A stretch of 64,000 bases of DNA, from assembly GCA_951640165.1 (NCBI GenBank), contig OX621260.1:16634001-16698000 (forward strand), in the 5' to 3' direction. The notes beneath the pieces are model-generated. The model did not search any database. It worked only from the letters and a program-made list of their open reading frames with translations, and was not told the DNA's origin. Source of the DNA: Pseudoips prasinana. Taxonomy: Eukaryota > Arthropoda > Insecta > Lepidoptera > Nolidae. Below are positions 45,195 through 56,452 of the stretch, one piece after another. Position numbers and translations under genes: made by a program. Within the stretch, counting starts at the first letter, position 1. Each line of letters starts with the position of its first letter.

Positions 45195-45410
45195 AAATAA
45201 AATAAAAATAAAAAAGGTTTTTATTCACATAGACTTTAAAAAAGCGCTTGTAAATAGTCAGAACATGTTTGTAGTAATATAGTTGTATACATTATTATTT
45301 CTTGTAACAGATATTTAGGTACACATTGTATGAAAACATTTATAAAATTTATTTTAATACAGCAATGATATTTAGCTAGCTCGTATCAAGTTATTGTCAA
45401 GAGATTGTTT
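45195..45410 (-). repeat. LINE-like 3' end, inverted copy of 48455-48660
   Basis: TTTTTATTCACATAGACTTT through TAGCTAGCTCGTATCAAGTT is the reverse complement of the 48455-48660 copy, about 85-90% identical by eye. Confidence 0.65.
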
Positions 45411-45549
45411 AATTATCTAGTTTAAGTCTAATATTTTTACTACATATTGTAGTAAACTTGTAATCCTATGTTGGTTATGTTTTCTTACTAACAATTAATT
45501 TGATTTGCGTGCCGGTTAGGCATCCTGGTGTTTGATGTACTTTCTCGAA

Positions 45550-46012
45550 TAGGACAACTATTTATGCGGCTCATATATGTGTCGTTGTCTTGTTAAGGGT
45601 CTTGCTGTGCTTTGTGCCCGTGAACTGTATCGCGACGTCCTGCGTGAGCGATCTAGACGCGAACGCGAAGCGGCGCGGCGCGAAAACAACAAACAGTCGA
45701 AACCTATTGAAGTGTCGTCCTACATGACCAAACGCAGTGCGAAGCGGCGATGAAGCGAACGCGATCAGTTGGCTTGATATTTTCGCGCGAACTGGATGCG
45801 GTGCCGTCGTGTTTTTGCGGCGTCGGTGGCGGCTTCGCGAGATGATTCGCGTGCACGTAGGACATAGCCACCGCGTTGCACCGCATCGCATTGAATTCGC
45901 GTGTCACCGCTTCATAATCGCGTTCGCTTTGACCGCCTGCGTAGGACGTAGCGTAAATTTGTTAAGTCCCCCGCGATACAGAGATTAACTTCTCTAGTGC
46001 GGGTATTGTCTT
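45550..46012 (+). mobile_element. SINE family C split by a GC-rich TIR element
   Basis: The SINE body at 45550-45630 (GACAACTATTTATGCGGCTC) and its tail at 45965-46012 (CGCGATACAGAG, GCGGGTATTGTCTTG) are separated by the GC-rich insertion. Confidence 0.65.
45632..45952. mobile_element. GC-rich TIR element, about 320 bp
   Basis: CGCGACGTCCTGCGTGAGCG at the left and CGCCTGCGTAGGACGTAGCG at the right are inverted, with further arm similarity (GCGAACGCGAAGCGG). Rich in CpG, unlike its surroundings. The ORFs through it on both strands are composition artefacts. Confidence 0.7.
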
Positions 46013-46019
46013 GTGAATT

Positions 46020-46780
46020 GTTTTCATAATATTAATAAGTGAAGCAAAAATTTTATACCCGTTTTACAAAAATTACACGGACGGTGGAGTATTAAATTTG
46101 GAACAGTTAAAGTTCATATGGTGGAGTGCAGAAAGGCATTAGAAGTAAATTATTTTAATGAAAAAACCTTACACACACTACCATCCTTTTGACACATTGA
46201 CAAACTCAGTGTCAAAACTGAGAACAGATTAAAATTATTTCTCCTTAATGGCTCTAGTCTTTGACAATAGAACCTTAATGGTCGAATTTCGAACAAGTGC
46301 GATATCTAGAATTTTTAAATATTTAAAAGTACAAAATACCGACTTCCGAAAATTATTTCTAATAGTTATATACTGTAATTGAGAAGCCAGAGCCATGACT
46401 AATGTATAGTGAGTATTTGAGACTCAAATTGAAAGTAATACCGAATAAATTCATCGTCAAATAACATTAAATTTTTTAAAGAAAATGTACTACTGCTTTA
46501 ACCAATAAAATAGCCGTAAAGGAGTAGCGTACTGATCTGCATCGCGAATATGAAAATATATAATATCCGTGGTCTGCTAATAATATACTTAGATATCTGA
46601 GACATCTCCATGCAATCATGTGATGCACGTATTTAATACCAAACTTTCACATTAACTCGATGATTATCGTAACAATTGTAAAATAGTTTCTGTTTTACGA
46701 CTTCAACTAAACTTAAAAAAAAAAAATTATATCCCAACTCAAACTCGAAAAATTTATTGTATACCTAAGTATCAGTTAGA
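46020..46780. other. Spacer, nothing recognised
   Basis: No coding signal or shared repeat. The 5' non-coding exon of the beta-glucuronidase gene could lie here or further right but cannot be identified from sequence alone. Confidence 0.4.
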
Positions 46781-46781
46781 C

Positions 46782-46841
46782 GTAAAGAAGTAACAAACAT
46801 ACACACTCACAAACTTTCGCATTTATAATATTAGTGTGATT
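46782..46841 (-). mobile_element. Helitron 5'-end fragment
   Basis: Reverse of TCACACTAATATTATAAATG plus adjoining body; the 3' terminus is missing. Confidence 0.6.
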
Positions 46842-47264
46842 ACAAATTTCCCATTTCTTTATTTAGTATAATAAACCTAATTCAGGAGACAACACAGAAG
46901 TTTGGATGCATGTATCTACATTATATGCTTAAAACTACGGTGTATCCACTAAATTTGCATGGACCATGTTATTTTAGGCTATTTTTAGCATATTATCCGT
47001 ACCCTCTGAACTAGTTAAGACTGTGACTCAGAAGGTAACTGTTCATTCGTGCTAATAATATCCTAAATTACAAGTATGTGCAGGTGGTTGTTAGGCATAT
47101 TACAAGATTATTATGTAGAAAATTGTGTAAATATCAACATATTCGGCTCGCGTATGTTGAATTTTTGGATTTTAAACTTTTTGGGATTTTTCTGTAAAAA
47201 GAAAAGTCTTTTAGTATCAGCCTTTAGTTTGGGAGTTAGCTGTATTATAACCCCGTGCCTCGAA

Positions 47265-47430
47265 AAGCACGTAAAGCCGTCGTCGGTCAAGTACCTGACT
47301 TCTTTCCGGTCGTATCGCTATTCCCCCATGAGAGTGATGGAATAGAAAGTGTCACTATAAATATGTCCTATTATAGTGGCCGCCGTGGTCGAAATTCGGC
47401 CTGGAGGACATTATTATTATCTCAAAAGTA
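47265..47430 (+). repeat. LINE-like 3' end repeat with ATT tail
   Basis: CTTCTTTCCGGTCGTATCG, GAGAGTGATGGAATAGAAAG and GGCCGCCGTGGTCGAAATTC, ending in ATTATTATT. Related to 30491-30670. Confidence 0.55.
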
Positions 47431-47804
47431 TATAACGGGACTATTATAGTCCCTCCCTCTTACCCACCACTGCAACTCCTGTAACCAACAGTGGCACATA
47501 AAGAAATGACGTTCAGTGAGGCTCAGGCATGTCCCGGGGAATCGCTTTAACTGACTTGGATCCCGCAACGAATTTAATCAGAAAGAAACAAGGAGTTAGA
47601 AAATGAATAATTCCTCTTCCCTCCAGAGCAAAGCAGTAGACAGAATGATATAAAGAGATAGCCTCATAAAACGAGAGAATTGCAACTAGAGAAGCCAGCT
47701 GCAAAAGCACGAAAACTCTCAAAAGTTTATAGTATGTATTCCCTATCGCTTAAAAAGAATTTATAAAATTGTTTTATAAAGCACAGAGACATTACATCCC
47801 AGAT

Positions 47805-48090
47805 TTTTAGGGTTCCGTACCCTAAAGGTAAAACAGGACCCTATTACTAAGACTTCGCTGTCTGTCTGTCCGTCTGTCCGTCTGTCACCAGGCTGTATCT
47901 CATAAACCGTGATAGTTAGACAGTTGAAATTTTCACAGATGATGTATTTCTGTTGCCGCTACTACAACAAATACTAAAGAAATTAAAATATTTAAATAGG
48001 CTCCCATACAACAAACATGAATGTTGAATGTTTTTATAGGTAATGGTACGGAACATTTCACGCGCGTCTCCGACTCGCACTTGGCCGTTT
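47805..48090 (-). repeat. GGCCAAGTGCGAGTCGG repeat, second copy
   Basis: GGGTTCCGTACCCTAAAGG start, CTGTCTGTCC run, and CCGACTCGCACTTGGCCG end. Confidence 0.6.
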
Positions 48091-48366
48091 TTTTTTTCTA
48101 CAAATGTCGGTGTTATTTACAAATTTAGTTTGAAACTGCCACGTGATGAATACATTCATGGGCTTTTGACTGACAACTGACAATGTTAATCAGTAGGTAA
48201 AAGTGAAATAAATAGTTAAAGATGCAAGGCGAGGCTTTGACGGCTTGTTGCGACGCGTGTTCGGCTATTATCAGTTCTTGTCCACTGTGCTTGTTATCGT
48301 CCGACGAAAGCGATAGAGTAACATATTACTTTTTTATTTTACGCAAAGCGAATACAAATTATGACG

Positions 48367-48404
48367 TATCTGGAAATGTATGTATGTACATACATTTCCA
48401 GATA
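48367..48404. repeat. Perfect 18-bp palindrome
   Basis: TATCTGGAAATGTATGTA and its exact reverse complement with a 2-base centre. Confidence 0.95.
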
Positions 48405-48454
48405 ACCTTGGGATGGATATTGTTTGAAAATATTTCATGACCCCCATATTATTT

Positions 48455-48660
48455 AACTTGATACGAGCTAGCTAAATATCATTTCTGTAATAAAATAAAT
48501 TTTATAAATGTTTTCATACAAGATGTACCTAAATATCTATGTTACTAGAAATAATATCTAATGTATACAACTATATTACTACAAACATGTTCTGACTATT
48601 TACAAGCGCTTTTTTAAAGTCTACGTGAATAAAAACCTTTTTTATTTATTTATTATTTTT
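48455..48660 (+). repeat. LINE-like 3' end
   Basis: Plus-strand partner of 45195-45410, ending in AATAAAAACCTTTTTTATTT. Confidence 0.65.
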
Positions 48661-48979
48661 TTATTTATCTATATAAGTATTTTTCGTTGTATTTTTTAAT
48701 TTTTGCCATTAATCCAGCAGCCATTTTAGCAGTAGGCGATTACATTCTATTAAATATAGAGGTAATATTAATATACAGGGTGAACACTCCATTATACACT
48801 CACCGGCACGGAAACTTGGCCACCAATAACTTGCCGATAATTTCTATTTAAATATTTAATTTTCACTATATTATGGGTTTATGCACTAAATTAGGGTTTT
48901 TTTTATGGTTTTGTAGGTCTTCGCACATTATAACAACTCCACGCCAACGCGGCAGCAACTCTACTCACACTCTCGATGA

Positions 48980-49070
48980 GTAGTCAACTAGTTGATCCAC
49001 CCAATGGTCACTAGTGGACAACGCGGTGTCAAGGAGTGGCCAACGCGGTGCCAACGAGTGGGTTATTCAA
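48980..49070. promoter_or_regulatory. Left subterminal repeats of the Harbinger element
   Basis: GTGGACAACGCGGTG, GTGGCCAACGCGGTG and GCCAACGAGTGGG recur here, and related GTGGACAACGTGTGG and GTGGACGACGTATGG occur near the right end. Subterminal repeats are typical binding sites for the Myb-like or MADF partner; that role is inferred. Confidence 0.5.
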
Positions 49071-49135
49071 CAGACAACTCGTCTAACCTCAGTTTTCGGT
49101 TAAATTTTGTCCAAAGAAGTCGTGTTGCTTATGAA

Positions 49136-51329
49136 ATGTCGAACTTTACATTCAGTGAACTGGCGATTATAGCTATTATATTTGATAATGAAAATGAACG
49201 AAACAGCAGGAAAAGAAGATATTGGGTACATGATATGTTGCGACAAAGGAAATCAGAAGGGGAATATTGGAATATCCGGAAACGTCTGCTAGATGACGAA
49301 GAAAAATTCTATATCTATTTCCGTATGCCGAGATACTTGTTTTATTATATACTTAATATTATTGAGGACGACATCTACAAAAGAAACACGCGATTTAGAG
49401 AAGCTGTATCACCGGAAGAAAAGCTGGCAGTGACATTAAGGTAAGCAATAAGAAACTTTTTTATAATTTATATGTATTTATTTATATATCAAGTTAAAGG
49501 ATAAATCAAAGCAAAGCAATTTTACTTTAATTGTGTTAAGAAGAACCATCAACCCTCGATTCTTCCATAGGCGTTGTATTTTGCTGTTGGGTGCTAGCGG
49601 TGCTACTACCGGTAGTACCTGCATTTAGGTTTTGAGTTGTGTAGCTACTACCGGTAGTACCTGCATTTAGGTTTTGAGTTGTGTAGCTACTACCGATAGT
49701 ACCTGCATTTAGGTTTTGAGTTGTGTAGCCAGAAGTTCCTGGTGCAAAAAAATCATCATAGTAACAGTTTCGATTATTTTGCAGTTCTTGTATTTCAGCT
49801 TCCGAAATTAAATTAAAAATTCTTGACTTTAAAAGTGCTTGATTATAGGTAGATAATTTTTTTACTGTGCTAGAAATACTTAAAAAAAATTTATCCATTT
49901 CGTCATTCTGCTTTCCATCTTCATCGTTTTTTTTTTTTAATAAATATTCCATTAAAACCGCCGATGCACTTGTTTCTTGCAATTTCTTTCGTTTTGTCGT
50001 TTTTGGAATGTCAGGAAACACTGATCTAGATGAATCGTACATAGACACCGAAGATTCAGGACGCTCCGAGATAATTGACGAGTCTTGAGATTCTTCATTA
50101 TTAGTCACATTGGCAAGAATTTCCGCAGCAGATAAGCTATTTTCATCATCACCATCATCTGTGTTGTCCACTGACGTCACTGTAGACCGTTCTTTATAAT
50201 GTGGTAATAAAAAAGACATTTCAGTTTCATATTGCCATTTTGTATTAGTATTAGCACTCTGACCACTTTTAGTTGCTTTCTTTTTAATGGCTCTTCTATG
50301 ATATTCCCTTAAGTTTTGCCATATCTTCTTACATTCTGACGCTGTAACAAAATAATATAAATATAAAGAAAAATTGGTTGTTTCAGGTACTTGATTAGTG
50401 GCTGTTCATTTAGGACTATGAGTTCAAGCTTTCGGTTAGGCGAAAGTACCATCCGGTCGATATTAAAAGATGTGTGCAATGCGATTATAAATACAATGAA
50501 GGGGAAGTTCATGCCCACACCTACTACCGAAGACTGGAAAAGAATCGCAGATGGTTTCAATAAAAAATGGAATTTTCCAAACTGTATAGGTGCCATCGAC
50601 GGCAAACATGTAAACATAATTGCCCCTCCTAGCAGCGGCTCGCTATTTTTTAATTATAAAAAACACTTCTCTATCGTCCTCATGGCTGTCGTCGATGATA
50701 AATACAGATTTATAGCTGTCGATATAGGGGCCTATGGCAAGAATAGTGATGGCGGAATTTTGGCATCGTCAAGATTAGGAAGAGCGATTGAAATGAATAC
50801 ATTTAATATTCCAACTGACACACCATTACCTGGTACTGAAATAATAATGCCACATGTTTTTGTAGCCGACGAAGCGTTTCCTTTAAAAAGGAATTTATTG
50901 CGACCATATCCACGTTCAAGTGGCATTTCAGAAAAGGAAAGAATATACAATAATCGCTTATCGCGAGCTCGCTGAGTAGTTGAAAACGCGTTCGGCATCT
51001 TATATCAAAAATTTGGAATTTATAATAAGAATTTGCATTTACACCCAAAATATGTTGATATTGTGGTCTTTGCGACGTGTATTTTACACAATGTCATGCG
51101 GTGTTATAATATACCATCCGATGATGAAGTCAACACAAGGCAGAGTTCGGCCAATAATGATGATGAACAGAGATTACTAAGTAATCTAAGTACAATTCCA
51201 GAAGATATAAGTGAATCTTCGGCATCTGCTTTTGAAACTCGTGATATGTTTGCAACTTATTTTCAATCTCCCGAAGGACGAGTTCCGTGGCAGCATTTAA
51301 TAGATCGATCATGGATAATTAATATGTAA
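49136..51329 (+). pseudogene. Harbinger (HARBI1-like) transposase, two exons, one internal stop
   Basis: Exon 1 is 49136-49440 (donor TTAAG/GTAAGC) and exon 2 is 50387-51329 (acceptor TTTCAG/GTACTTG). Together they give 416 codons and join to a continuous LAVTLRYLISG across the splice. The protein has the DDE_Tnp_4 layout: GAIDGKHV (D173), KNSDGG (D223), VADEAFPLKRNLLRPYP (E264), then RAR-VVENAFG (E301). TGA at 50973-50975 (codon 298) stands where the family has Arg; CGA to TGA is the likely change. It removes the VENAFG motif and the last 117 residues. The start is the first ATG before the conserved N-terminal helices. The intron contains the whole second exon of the MADF gene on the other strand. 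Confidence 0.88.
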
Positions 51330-52270
51330 TAATCGTAAGAAGTTGGTTATAATATTATTGACTTATTAAGAATATTAAACAAGTTTCTATACTAAGCTGG
51401 GATTTTATTACTGATTACCTATATTAAATAAACGTAAGGCACTTTATTATAACATACAGAAACCCAAACTAAAAATAAAATATATATGACGTAGATTTAA
51501 TATTTTATATCAGTAAATTCTGGGATTTTATATTACTGTATGTGAAAAAACTAATTTTTACGATAAACCAAGATTTTTCGAGTGTCCAAGTAGAAAATCG
51601 TAGGTACTGTTAACTGTACAATAACATACCTACTTTTTGGATGTAACAGGTTGAATTAAATTTTCTCAACAATGTACTTTAATGAAATGACTTATAAGTT
51701 TTAACATTATTTTTAATATCTATTAGAATCACACATATTTATTTGTTCGATAGCTGAATTTCTGTAGATTATGGCAAAATCAATAACTCAATACCAACAC
51801 TGAAAACGTCACAAATAGAAATTAATTATGTTAATAGTATTTTATGCAATAGTTGTATAAGAGGGTTCAAAAATGGTGAGTGGCGTGGTGAGTGTTAATG
51901 CAACGTCGCATACAAAACTTTTTCTACGACTAGGGATTAAATATAACAAACACAGCAATACCGCATAATTAAGAGCGGGAAGTTGTATAGTCACATATGA
52001 CAGTTAGTTTTTGCAAAATTCAATTGCAAAAAAGACTAGATAGACTTTTTTGCAATTGAATAAGACTAGCTTTTATATAGGTGTTCGGGACTATATAATT
52101 AACAGATAAATGTACCGGAGTAGAAAAAAATTCTTACCTGGTTGCGACAATACAATAGCGATTTCATTCCATGCCTTTTCCTTCTTATGTACGTCACTAT
52201 ATTTCGGATCACGAAGGTCGTATAGTAGCGGATATTTTCGCACTTCTTCTATCAACTTTTCTTTCTGCAT
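49536..52270 (-). CDS. Harbinger MADF-BESS accessory protein, two exons, intact
   Basis: Exon 1 is 52270-52138 (ATG to CAACCAG/GTAAGA) and exon 2 is 50341-49536 (TTGTTACAG/CGTCAG). 939 bases, 312 residues, no frame breaks. The MADF domain spans residues about 5-95, with LIEEVRKYPLLYDLRDPKY, AWNEIA and CKKIWQNLREYHRR, ending at FLLPHYKER; it is built across the splice. The BESS motif is at about 194-227 (DKFFLSISSTVKKL, LKSRIFNLI), which mediates protein contacts. The C-terminus has three 14-residue repeats (YTTQNLNAGT core, 42 bp each). Known for animal Harbingers: the Myb/MADF partner carries the transposase into the nucleus and to the ends. The transposase exon 2 lies inside its intron. Alternative host origin is unlikely because the gene is inside the TIRs. 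Confidence 0.9.
51330..52137. other. Non-coding interior of the Harbinger element
   Basis: Between the transposase stop and MADF exon 1, AT-rich, including an inverted AATTCAATTGCAAAAAAGAC / CTTTTTTGCAATTGAA pair at 52017-52062. No coding signal. Confidence 0.55.
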
Positions 52271-52782
52271 GATTTTCGAAAAATATCACCGTGTACCGCC
52301 AACGTGCACTCCGTCCTTCGATTCTATAGTGAATGATGGCGGGCGGGGGGAAGGCACGGGGCGGACGGGTGGGCTGGCAAATGGTTGCCCGTCACGCGTC
52401 AGTCGCAAACGCATAGTCGTTACGTGGACAACGTGTGGTCGTTGCGTGGACGACGTATGGTCATTGCGTGACAAACGTGTCGGGGTTGACCTCTAGTGTA
52501 CGATGCGTAGGCCACTCGTTGTACACTACTTTATAATCATTTTTTGAAATTGAACCTTGAACATATGATACAGGGCTTAAATTTCAATGTCTAGCATAGA
52601 GTCGAGTCGCCGGTGAGTTGTTATAATGTGCGAAGACCTTAACTCAGTTATTGAAAAAATGATGCACCAGCAGTAATCTTTAAAAAAATAAGCAGTTTCA
52701 CAAAAATATTGGTTTTAACACTGTCAATTTAAAAAGAACACAAGATGAAAAATAACCAAAAAGTCTTCGTTGTGTTTGCATT

Positions 52783-53801
52783 TTAATATCGGGTGTTTCC
52801 TCCCCTAGCCCCGATAACAGCTTGCATTCGTTCTGGCATACTTTGGATGATGTTTCTGATCTCAACTTGTGGTATGCTTTCCCAAGCGGTCAGTGCTGCA
52901 TTTTGAAGCTGATTCAGAGTTTCAGGCGGGTTGGAGGAGGACTTTATTTTTCTTTTAAGCTTGTCCCAGATATGCTCTATTGGATTTAAGTCTGGACTAC
53001 GAGCTGGCCACTGCAATTTTGAATACCAACCTCTGTAAGGTATTCCTCCACGCAATGTGCAACGTGTGGGCGCGCGTTATCGTGCATTAGGAGGAATTCG
53101 TCAAATCCAATAAACCCTGAATATGGTAACACGTGTTCCTGAAGAATCTCCTCGATGTATCGTGTTGCCGTTAATCGGTTATCGACGATAACTAACTCCG
53201 TACGTGCATCGGAACTTATTCCTCCCCAAACCATTATAGAGCCTCCATGAAAACTAACAGTTTGTGTGGTGGTAATGGGTAAAAACCGCTCTCCTCTTCT
53301 TCTCCACACTCGCTCCCGACCATCTGGAGCTCGTAAAGCGATTCGACACTCATCTGTGAACAGTACTCGAGCCCACTGCTCATGGGTCCAGTTGGCGTGT
53401 TCTCGTGCGAATCGAAGTCGAGCTACTCGGTGACTTCTGAGAAGTTCTGGGCCGCGTGCTGGTCTACGAGCTTGTAAATTCACTTCCTCCATTCGTCTTC
53501 TCACTGTACGTTCACTAACATTGACACCTCTTGTGAACTGGAGTCGCTGGCGTATCTCAACAGCGGTGAGGTAGCGGTTTCTCAAAATTTCCAGGACAAT
53601 AAAGCGGTCATCCCGGGCTGATGTGCATCTGACGCCTCCGCTGCCTGGTCTGCGGGAGTAGCGGCCTGTCTCCTGGTATCGTTTCAGCGCATACTGCATC
53701 GATGAACGTGGTACATTCAGTATAACAGCAACTTCTCGCTGTGTCAGCCCTTGTTCGATCAATGCTACAGCTTGTGCAACCTGTGATGGTGTTAATGGCA
53801 T
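52783..53801 (-). pseudogene. Tc1-family transposase (DD34E) with one frameshift
   Basis: Start ATG at 53801. The N-terminal helix-turn-helix regions (LTPSQVAQAVALIEQGLTQR; SERTVRRRMEE) bind the TIRs. Catalytic residues are D150 (LFTDECR), D241 (LMHDNARPH) and the E of DLNPIEHIWD 34 residues later, the Tc1 signature. The frame shifts near 53016-53020, where a run of T (A on the coding strand) is one base short. With that base the gene would be 340 codons, the normal length. All three catalytic residues are present, but the E is out of frame. It sits in the right part of its own TIR element. Confidence 0.92.
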
Positions 53802-54226
53802 TTTTATTGGAATTAAATCACCTTTAGTTATTGAAGTAACAGTACGATATCACAATAATTGAACAACCTAACAATAAACTTTCACAAAACACAAATTTAA
53901 AACAGCAACTTAGTCGCTCAGATGTCCGGGTTCAACTAAAACTTAAAAATAACGTCATATTGCACTCAAACATGATAAATTACCCTCTTGAACTAAAGGT
54001 AAACATTTTTTAGACCAACCTTCATAATAAATACTCATAGGAAACACTTAAAGCTCTTGTTATCGCGAAATACGCGCTTGGCCAAGATTCCGTGCCGGTG
54101 AGTGTATAAAAGTTGACTTTTATACTTAATGAGATTTTATTAATTACTTATATATTTTTTTATTTACAATTTCCCCGCGGCTGGAACATAGTCTATTTTT
54201 TTTAGAATAGAATATTCTATTCTATT

Positions 54227-54520
54227 CTATGGAACATAGTCTATGTAGTCGTAACTGCAGGTTGCAGTACCAATTTTTACTTTTTTAATGCATGCCTCTA
54301 GAGACAGGAATCTCCTGACAATTCGAGTCGTGTCCAAAAGCACTGCTTTCCGAATCGGGTTTTTGATCAAACCATCTAACGTAAGCCGCTTTACATGTTT
54401 TTTGAGGCCCTTGGCTATTAAGCCATTGGTAGAAACGACTATCGGTTCAACGATAGCCGAGTCAACATCCCACATGCTCAACATCTCCCGCGCATAGTTC
54501 AAATATTCACAAGCGTTCAA
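54227..54520 (-). pseudogene. RLE-type LINE C-terminal remnant
   Basis: 97-codon frame with EPIVVSTNGLIAKGLKKHV and KAVLLDTTRIVRRFLSLE. The first block parallels the IPIVIGATGVVAKNI block just after the endonuclease in the Dong ORF. It fits the C-terminus of an R2/R4-related element with a restriction-like endonuclease. RT and nuclease are absent. It adjoins the right TIR of the Tc1 element. A host gene cannot be excluded but no flanking exons are seen. Confidence 0.5.
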
Positions 54521-54659
54521 AGGTTACCATTACTGATCAGTTATTATTATCATTTTTACCGTTACCGTATTTCTGATAACCTTGTAATCTTTTGAAGTAG
54601 CATCATTTTACTACGAGGCGATCACTATGTGTGCTCAATAAATATTTTTTTTTCTTCTT

Positions 54660-55770
54660 CTTCTTCTTTCTTCTATTATAGAATGTCATTGCTATAAAAT
54701 AATAATTTGCGTAAATATAACTTCAATCAAATCAGTTGGATTCTCAAGGCTATTTCCCGTGTCAAGCCTAAACCAAGCGATACTATTGATACTGAACTGA
54801 ACAAATTATAAAATATTATTAAACGATACAAATAAACAAGAAAATATTTCATGAATCCGACACTGTTTTCTATATTAATTTAAGCAATGAACTTGATTTT
54901 AAATAGTTTTAAGTCGGATTTTTTGATAAATAATACACCATCTTTATATGACATAATCAATCACGTCAGTTTACAAATCCAATTTTTTATACAAGGGGTG
55001 TGATCATAAAATGATGATGATGCAGAGGCTAAATTATTTAATTAAACATTTAAATTATTTTATTATGGCTGTTTGATTCTATTATGGTATCCTATTTTAT
55101 AATGACATTTTAAATCATTCAAACAATCTTATTATAATAATGTATTTCTTGACAGTCACCAATCATGAACTATCACCAATTGTAAAGATTTATTAAATAA
55201 ATTATTTTTATTTTGCACGACATATCGTCCAACAACTTTGTAACCTATATTTTGACAAATAAACATTTTCACCTCATCTGATTTTATATTAATTTTATGA
55301 AAATTCACTGAATAGATACCGATGGTATTCAACCTAGTATTTTAAATGTTATCCATTAAAATGAACTGTCGAAAAAGTAGGGTACACAGATAGTACACAT
55401 ATTTTACAATATTTTTTTTGCTGATAACACAATATTTATGGGCGACGCATATTATGCAAATTAATTATGAAATATAGCATAACATTTCGCGCCTATTACA
55501 ACAAAAATACGCGTAAACATTACGAAATATTGTAACCGGCATAATACTTATAATAGCTTTGTTTAAATGGTATGCAGTGTTGTATGTTAGTTACAAAAGA
55601 GGTGGCTTTCTAGCGCATGCGCTTGAACAATACTATGCGCTGAATGTTGATCAGAATTGTGCAGATAGCATGCGCCACCATGGAGGTACACTAGGGTTGG
55701 TTGACACTAATTAGTTCTAAACATCATAATAATATACCCACTTCTGCGTAGCTAAGCTTTTACATTTAAT
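54660..55770. other. AT-rich spacer, nothing recognised
   Basis: Begins after a TTCTTC microsatellite at 54650. No coding signal, tRNA-like head or terminal repeat identified. Confidence 0.45.
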
Positions 55771-55966
55771 ATTAACTTGCTTTACAGGCAGTTACTTCTT
55801 CCATTTGTGGTTCTTTTGACAATGTTAGCAGGTATTGTTTTTACCTTAACAGCTAAATAATATTAAATTTGGCCGGTCCTATCTCAGCACAATAATAAAT
55901 GATAACATTACGGTATGCTATGACTGATAAACATTATGACAAAATGTTAATGTTAACTCTAAGAGA

Positions 55967-56220
55967 ATAATATAATATCTGGGGACAGTGTCACACAGAT
56001 CATCCTAGCCCCAAACTAAGCAAAGCTTGTACTATGGGTACCAGGCGACGATATACATACCTACTTATATAGATAGATAAATACTTATATACATAAAAAA
56101 CATCCATGACTCAGAAACAAATATTCGTGCTCATCACACAAATATTTTCACTTACCGGGATGCGAACCCAGGACCACCAGCTTCGTAGGCAGGAGCACTA
56201 CCAACTAGGCTATGGTGACC
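55967..56220 (-). mobile_element. SINE family A, copy 7
   Basis: Full-length in reverse inside the tandem repeat. Confidence 0.87.
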
Positions 56221-56337
56221 GTCAACTTGTTACGTTACTAACTTGTCTAGGCAAATGTTAGGAATCATATCTAGTTACCGCCAAATTTGTATACAGATTT
56301 GAACCATTTATTAAATTATCTAAGTACCTATGTATTT

Positions 56338-56452
56338 AGAAAAATAGTATATGTAGTATATCAGTTATCTGGTGTCCATAGTACAACCTCTGCTTAGTTT
56401 GGGATCAGATGACCGTGTGTGAATAATGTCCCAGGACATTATTATTATGTAT
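56338..56452 (+). mobile_element. SINE family B, 5'-truncated
   Basis: Only the 3' domain (TATCAGTTATCTGGTGTCCA) and ATT tail are present. Confidence 0.8.

Larger units (their letters stand above)
48916..52638 (+). mobile_element. PIF/Harbinger DNA transposon, 3.7 kb, two genes
   Basis: TIRs GGTCTTCGCACATTATAACA at 48916 and its exact mirror ending at 52638. The flanking trinucleotides are GTA (left) and TTA (right), close to the TWA duplication of this superfamily with one later change. It encodes a DDE transposase (plus) and a MADF-BESS protein (minus), the standard two-protein set. Confidence 0.92.
48795..54106 (-). mobile_element. Tc1-like DNA transposon split by a Harbinger element
   Basis: TIRs TACACTCACCGGCACGGAA at 48795 and its mirror ending at 54106, each preceded or followed by TA (target duplication). 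After removing the 3.7-kb Harbinger insertion the element is about 1.6 kb, the usual Tc1 size, with one transposase gene on the minus strand. Confidence 0.92.

Noticed and set aside
45571..45988. Several Arg-rich ORFs on both strands
   Set aside because: Produced by the CpG-rich composition of a TIR element; no family resemblance.
48222..48440. Cys-rich ORF (CCDAC, CPLC)
   Set aside because: The second half runs through a perfect palindrome; no homologue recognised, no splice sites or repeats supporting a gene.
52110..52496. Plus-strand ORF of 128 codons
   Set aside because: Antisense to MADF exon 1 and continues into the Harbinger subterminal repeats.
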